This document shows positions 7,058 through 10,722 of a stretch of DNA of 10,722 nt, piece after piece (position 1 is the first letter of the stretch; every line of letters starts with the position of its first letter). This stretch comes from Euryarchaeota archaeon UBA257 (lineage in GTDB: Archaea > Thermoplasmatota > Poseidoniia > Poseidoniales > Thalassarchaeaceae), in contig DAJO01000032.1 in NCBI GenBank assembly GCA_002498985.1, forward strand, positions 8,536 to 19,257, given 5' to 3'. The notes below the pieces were generated by a model. The model saw nothing but the letters and a program-made list of their open reading frames with translations, did no database searches and was not told the origin of the DNA. The position numbers and the translations under genes are program-made.

Positions 7058-7093
7058 ATCCTCGCGACTTACCAACCCTATTTCAACCCACCC

Positions 7094-7108
7094 GATAGAT
7101 AAAAAATG
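7094..7108 (-). promoter_or_regulatory. TATA-like element upstream of rps13
   Basis: On the minus strand an ATTTTTTATCTATC stretch lies in the only sizeable gap (7014-7125) on the upstream side of the ribosomal cluster. Archaeal start sites lie about 25 bases downstream of the TATA centre, which would put one near 7077 and give a leader of roughly 60 bases containing the two hairpins and the Shine-Dalgarno site. Confidence 0.45.
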
Positions 7109-7125
7109 ATTTATCTTTGAAAAAT

Positions 7126-8430
7126 CTAGGATTCTTTACAAATAAGATATAATTTATGGCTTCCAGATCCTCGTTCTAAATCTACATCTATCATATACGA
7201 TTTCGCCCCATCAACATCACGCAATGCTTTGTCTAGGCGTCTCTGTAATGTAGGTTGGATTTCAGGATCCAAAGAACATCTCAATGTAATTTTACCAATG
7301 TTATTTCTAGAAGCTGCACTAGCTATTTGGTTAATATTATCTAAATCCGGAGGTGTTAATCTATGCTGAATAATCTCGCCTGTGCTAACAACAAAGCCAT
7401 TTATATCATCATTATCGATTAGAGAATCTGTATGTATTAACAAAGGTCTTCTTCCCTCTATTCTTAACCATGAATGACCTGTACCTTCCTTTACCGCCTT
7501 AGATATCCATTTTTCTTGTAATCCACTTTGAATCAGCGCTGGATCAATTATAGAAATATATGCTCCAAATGGTGGAGGTTTGGACAGAGTTTCAACCTTC
7601 GAATTCTTTTTCTTACCCTCAATTTTAGCTATAATATTCTTTGTTCCCATCCGAATACAACGCCGCTCATCTTTTGATGAAATTGCACCTATCCAAAGTG
7701 ATAACCTGTCAACTCTTCCTCCGCCTTGACTCAACCATTCCCAAGTTTTAGGTGCCCCGGGAAAAACGGTTTCAACAATTGCTTCTATCATTCCTTGCTG
7801 CTCTTCACCTAACCTAGGTGATAAGTCAAGGAGTACAGCAGGACCTCTGGGACCTGTTTGTAGATATTCATTCCATGATTTGAGAACACTCATCAGAGAA
7901 GGTTTCATTTCATCAACATGATGATTTTGAGCATCCCTAGGCCGAGCCGGGTCCAAATGCAGCATAGCAATAGGAGGATGTGCTCTTATTCCTGATTTCA
8001 TCAAGCTATTCCAGTACGTTGTAATAGCTCCTTCAGCATCACTACTATCTCCGATAATGACTCTATCCAGTGTTCTTTGCATTTCTTCTGCATCGGAAGC
8101 GGAGTGCATATTCGCGGCACACAATACTGCTATGTTACCATCTAATTCAACTCCTAAAGCAGGCCTTTTTAATTCGTTAGCCAGAGCTATTAATTGCGCG
8201 CCTGATCCTACAGCAGCATCGAGTATCACGCCAGCAGGTAAATCAAAAGATTCTATTTGTTGGGCTCGAATCACAGATATTGCCCATGGCGTTGACAACC
8301 TTCTCATATCGTCAGTCATATGTAAGAGAGGCTCACCTTTTCTTGCGGACTTTGGACTAACTCTATCCCCGGCTTCTTTCACAATATCTTCTGAAGGTAT
8401 TAATGCGATATGATTATTATTTCCGGTCAT
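7126..8430 (-). CDS. Class I SAM-dependent methyltransferase with C-terminal THUMP-like region
   Basis: Predicted cytoplasmic methyltransferase of 434 residues. The Rossmann core begins near residue 66 with motif I 'ILDAAVGSGAQLIALA' (69-84), then the acidic residue ending strand 2 in 'GVELD' (93-97), 'IIGDSSD' (125-131) and the catalytic-side 'HLDPARP' (158-164). LDPAR and the later 'FGAYISIIDPALIQSGL' (288-304) are what I recall from the bacterial methyltransferases that carry a C-terminal THUMP-like domain; the last 50 residues ('ITLRCSLDPE' onward) fit that domain. THUMP-related modules suggest an RNA substrate, but no target is established and I give no gene name. The ATG at 8430 has GAGGTGA upstream (8435-8441). 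It lies 27 bp after the FKBP-like gene, so is probably co-transcribed with it, and ends 112 bp before rps13. Confidence 0.75.
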   Translation of the reverse strand: MTGNNNHIALIPSEDIVKEAGDRVSPKSARKGEPLLHMTDDMRRLSTPWAISVIRAQQIESFDLPAGVILDAAVGSGAQLIALANELKRPALGVELDGNIAVLCAANMHSASDAEEMQRTLDRVIIGDSSDAEGAITTYWNSLMKSGIRAHPPIAMLHLDPARPRDAQNHHVDEMKPSLMSVLKSWNEYLQTGPRGPAVLLDLSPRLGEEQQGMIEAIVETVFPGAPKTWEWLSQGGGRVDRLSLWIGAISSKDERRCIRMGTKNIIAKIEGKKKNSKVETLSKPPPFGAYISIIDPALIQSGLQEKWISKAVKEGTGHSWLRIEGRRPLLIHTDSLIDNDDINGFVVSTGEIIQHRLTPPDLDNINQIASAASRNNIGKITLRCSLDPEIQPTLQRRLDKALRDVDGAKSYMIDVDLERGSGSHKLYLICKES

Positions 8431-8434
8431 TTTT

Positions 8435-8441
8435 TCACCTC
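8435..8441 (-). promoter_or_regulatory. Shine-Dalgarno site of the methyltransferase gene
   Basis: The minus strand reads GAGGTGA four bases before the ATG at 8430, inside the 27-bp gap after the FKBP-like gene. It fixes the start and supports polycistronic translation. Confidence 0.65.
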
Positions 8442-8457
8442 TTCAGTTTTCAGTATC

Positions 8458-9411
8458 TCAAACTATCATCCGATCAATTTTTACCTCAAATCGGAGCCAA
8501 GTATTTTCCAGTTCATGTCCTTCACTATTTCCATATGCAATAGGTGGAGGTAGAAGAACAGTATGAGTGGTTCCTGTATCTTGAACAAAACCCCTATCTT
8601 CTTCAATATCTAGTCCAATTACAGCCCAACCAAAGCCTTTGATATATCTCGAATCATCTCCTCCAGTAACGGGTAAATCTCCTTCATCTAACTGTTCTCC
8701 TGTATCTGCATCCCATAGAATGTAGTGAATTTGAACATTATTCCCATCAGTGACATGAACTTGTCTTTCATTAGAACCTTTGAAAACGTGCACATCTAGA
8801 TTAATTGTTGAAGTTTGAAATTCTACATGTGTAGCTGTAATAGTAATATCCTTCTCTGTGATCTCTTCAGTCAATGAGATTTCAATTATTCGAGAGTCTC
8901 CTCCTTCCAATCCATTAACTAGAAGATTAGAACTTCCTTCACCTTTAAATTCCACACTTCCGCCGATGATTTCTAAGATTAAATCAATGGTCGTATTTCC
9001 CCTATTGTAGATTACAACACTAGCACCATCCCCAATTCCCTGGTGTTCCCAATCACATCTTAATTCACCAGGGTATAGGAACACATCATCTTGTTCAGAC
9101 AGTGAATCCGGCCAATCCCAATCGTCAAGTCTTGAGTCACAAGTATCGAACAAAAGATCAATTTCCCAACTCCATCTTCCATCTTCTTGAACATCTGATT
9201 CAGAAACTGTACCTTTTGGAAATAAATCTTCTAATTCTTCTTGGAAATCTAGAGCCGCAAAAACAAGTAATAACGAGGAAGCAATTAGTATAATTACCAT
9301 GACAAATGAGAGAATTATCATTGTTCTTGGGACAGTCATTTCATTCAACCCAATGGGTATTGGAGGATGTTCAATTTCCTCCGATGTATCGGCTATCCAC
9401 GACCTCGTCAC
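8458..9411 (-). CDS. Membrane-anchored protein with extracytoplasmic FKBP-like domain
   Basis: 317 residues. A short N-terminal segment precedes one membrane helix (about 30-53); the rest is acidic and probably outside the cell. Residues 115-212 look like a beta-sandwich (Ig/CARDB type) with 'VVIYNRGNTTIDLILEI' (132-148); Cys91 and Cys119 could form a disulphide. Residues 216-315 resemble an FKBP-type peptidyl-prolyl isomerase: 'VQIHY' (226-230), 'LDEGD' (241-245) where FKBPs have FD, 'GFGWAVIGLD' (259-268) for the 'VI-GW' segment, 'LLPPPIAYG' (286-294) and 'LRFEVKI' (306-312). The active-site Trp after VI-x-G is not conserved and the FD Phe is Leu, so isomerase activity is doubtful; a chaperone or binding role is possible. 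The GTG at 9411 is the first start after an in-frame stop; ATG at 9339 (residue 25) is an alternative. Confidence 0.68.
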   Translation of the reverse strand: MTRSWIADTSEEIEHPPIPIGLNEMTVPRTMIILSFVMVIILIASSLLLVFAALDFQEELEDLFPKGTVSESDVQEDGRWSWEIDLLFDTCDSRLDDWDWPDSLSEQDDVFLYPGELRCDWEHQGIGDGASVVIYNRGNTTIDLILEIIGGSVEFKGEGSSNLLVNGLEGGDSRIIEISLTEEITEKDITITATHVEFQTSTINLDVHVFKGSNERQVHVTDGNNVQIHYILWDADTGEQLDEGDLPVTGGDDSRYIKGFGWAVIGLDIEEDRGFVQDTGTTHTVLLPPPIAYGNSEGHELENTWLRFEVKIDRMIV

Positions 9412-9449
9412 AGTACTTTGTCAAGCCAGCCCATCATCAAGGTTAGCAT
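9410..9449 (-). CDS. Possible 13-codon upstream ORF before the FKBP-like gene
   Basis: On the minus strand ATG at 9449 opens a frame coding MLTLMMGWLDKVL. Its TGA stop overlaps the GTG start of the FKBP-like gene in a GTGA tetranucleotide. That arrangement would allow termination-reinitiation. A frame this short is easily produced by chance, it has no Shine-Dalgarno site, and I list it only because of its placement relative to the TATA-like element and the start overlap. Confidence 0.18.
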
Positions 9450-9470
9450 ATCACGTTAGTAACAAAATGG

Positions 9471-9478
9471 AAATAATT
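9471..9478 (-). promoter_or_regulatory. TATA-like element upstream of the FKBP-like gene
   Basis: The minus strand reads TAATTATTT in the 111-bp gap 9412-9522. A start site about 26 bases downstream would fall near 9449, where an ATG opens a 13-codon reading frame. The match is AT-rich and short, so weak on its own. Confidence 0.3.
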
Positions 9479-9522
9479 AGGCGATAAAAGAGGCGCAGTA
9501 AGCCGTTTTTTTAGTATTTTAT

Positions 9523-10722
9523 CTAATCTTTAATTAATTCTTCTTCGTTAGAGAGACTCAACCAAGTAACGAAACCTAATTCTACGGCTAAAACAATTAA
9601 TGAAGTCAGTAAGATTGAAGGATTTAGCATTGTACTTCCTAGCACTAATAAAGATGCAATTATTGCTATCAAAAGATCGAATAAACCCCATACTCGCAAG
9701 ACTCTTCTTAACTGTAAAATTCCTACTACCCAAACGACAGTAGATATACTAATCAAGATTATTGGAAGATAAATAGTTGTGAAAAGTCCTGTCCATAATA
9801 TTCCCGTATACAGCATCAAATGTGCATCTATTGCCAATACCATTGTCCATATTTCTTTTTTCATCGGTACTGTCAAAGCACATAATAATAATGATAATAG
9901 CCCAATAATTAGTGTTATGTTATCTCCAAATCCATCAATACTAGGTATCATATTTGATATTGAAATTATTGGGAAAATGATTGCAGGTACTATGAATCCT
10001 AACTCTGAAACTTGCTCATTCTTAATTGTATGATATAGTGTTAATGTAATCGCTAACAATCCTGCTGGCCCCGTTGATATGAATACTATTGCTATCGCTC
10101 TAATCGAATTATTCTTGGTTGCCTCTTTATCATTTTTTTGTCTTTTTACTTCCAGCCAAGATAGTAAGATAACTGAAAGAATTAGAAGGGTTTCAAGTAT
10201 TGACCATGGTAATATCCATTCAACAAAGTCACCCTTAGTAGGATTTACACTCAGAGGCGCTGGTAGTGATTCGTAAAGTATAGCTCCAATTAGTCTCCCT
10301 ATGAATATTGGAATGATAAACCAGTCAACTGCAATAGCTATCCTTTCCATTAAGTTCTTTTGATTCATTAGAGAAATGATACATAGTAAAAATACCAGTA
10401 ATGCCATTATTGCCATATCAAATAATTCCAAATTACTCATTCCAGGTGATAAATGGCCTGAAACTTGAATTAATATTACTCCACCTATTGCTATTGCAAT
10501 GGGCATCTCAATTCCTAGAAAATGAGGTAGATCTAATTCTAAATTTTTAGTCCGTTGTCGGGCAATTAGTATCAAGATAGAAATAAAGATTCCACTCACG
10601 AGGAGTAATAATTGATTCACTCCTCCAATAAAGGTAATAATCGATGAACTGATAATCACTAGCCCTAGAATTAATAAAATAATCACAGGTTTGTGTGTGG
10701 CATCTGTGAGGTATAATTCTTC
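9523..10722 (-). CDS. Polytopic membrane protein of unknown function, 5' end outside window
   Basis: The frame is open to the right edge, reading EELYLTDATHKPV before the first hydrophobic segment, so the GTG at 10686 is most likely an internal Val codon and the gene starts outside. About 400 residues are visible. They are dominated by roughly 12 hydrophobic helices separated by short loops. Charged loops include a Lys/Asn-rich stretch (KRQKNDKEATKNN) after the sixth or so helix and an 'LRRVLR' loop near the end. The C-terminus is short and acidic (SNEEELIKD). No transporter signature, catalytic motif or cofactor-binding residues are recognisable to me, so no function is proposed. The soluble stretch at the edge suggests a cytoplasmic N-terminal domain upstream. 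It ends 111 bp before the FKBP-like gene on the same strand. Confidence 0.75.
   Translation of the reverse strand, partial: EELYLTDATHKPVIILLILGLVIISSSIITFIGGVNQLLLLVSGIFISILILIARQRTKNLELDLPHFLGIEMPIAIAIGGVILIQVSGHLSPGMSNLELFDMAIMALLVFLLCIISLMNQKNLMERIAIAVDWFIIPIFIGRLIGAILYESLPAPLSVNPTKGDFVEWILPWSILETLLILSVILLSWLEVKRQKNDKEATKNNSIRAIAIVFISTGPAGLLAITLTLYHTIKNEQVSELGFIVPAIIFPIISISNMIPSIDGFGDNITLIIGLLSLLLCALTVPMKKEIWTMVLAIDAHLMLYTGILWTGLFTTIYLPIILISISTVVWVVGILQLRRVLRVWGLFDLLIAIIASLLVLGSTMLNPSILLTSLIVLAVELGFVTWLSLSNEEELIKD

Noticed and set aside
8057..8413. 118-codon plus-strand frame opposite the methyltransferase
   Set aside because: It is a shadow of the conserved SAM-binding region, with no protein family resemblance and no start signal.
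10684..10686. GTG at 10686 as the start of the membrane protein
   Set aside because: The frame stays open for 12 more codons to the window edge, and no Shine-Dalgarno or TATA-like site is seen.

Overview
This window is archaeal chromosomal DNA, AT-rich by eye. It carries a ribosomal protein/RNA polymerase block in archaeal order (uS13-uS4-uS11-Rpo3), an archaea-specific pantoate kinase, and TATA-like elements combined with strong Shine-Dalgarno sites inside operons. My best guess at lineage is an uncultured marine euryarchaeon of the Poseidoniales/Marine Group II type (or a relative such as Group III). This rests on overall gene style, the chimeric LeuRS and acidic extensions on ribosomal proteins; I could not run a phylogeny. 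I see no mobile element, CRISPR array, tRNA or rRNA.

Layout. Bases 1-2458 (+): 3' part of a leucyl-tRNA synthetase gene with bacterial-type body, an archaeal-looking C-terminus and an extra zinc knuckle. Bases 2520-3572 (+): a PD-(D/E)XK nuclease of the TPD family, related to human CDIN1/C15orf41. Its end overlaps the end of the convergent pantoate kinase gene (3564-4538, -) by 9 bp. Everything from there to the right edge is on the minus strand.

Read in the direction of transcription (right to left), the minus strand holds: a partial polytopic membrane protein (10722-9523); a membrane-anchored FKBP-like protein (9411-8458); a SAM-dependent methyltransferase with a C-terminal THUMP-like region (8430-7126); a 112-bp gap with a TATA-like element and two adjacent small hairpins; then rps13, rps4, rps11 and rpoD packed almost without gaps (7013-4584); then pantoate kinase behind a 45-bp gap with its own TATA-like element.

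How the genes relate. The window is mostly information processing: leucine charging, small-subunit assembly (three primary small-subunit proteins) and the RNA polymerase assembly platform, plus a CoA-pathway kinase. The FKBP-like protein and methyltransferase are probably co-transcribed, with 27 bp between them, but no functional link is evident. In many archaea rpoD is followed by L18e-L13-S9-Rpo10; here that module is missing and pantoate kinase takes its place.

Most worth following up: the CDIN1-family nuclease, the chimeric LeuRS with its extra zinc knuckle, the possible structured leader in front of rps13, and the FKBP-like domain with an altered active site. I did not find a convincing new multi-gene system.
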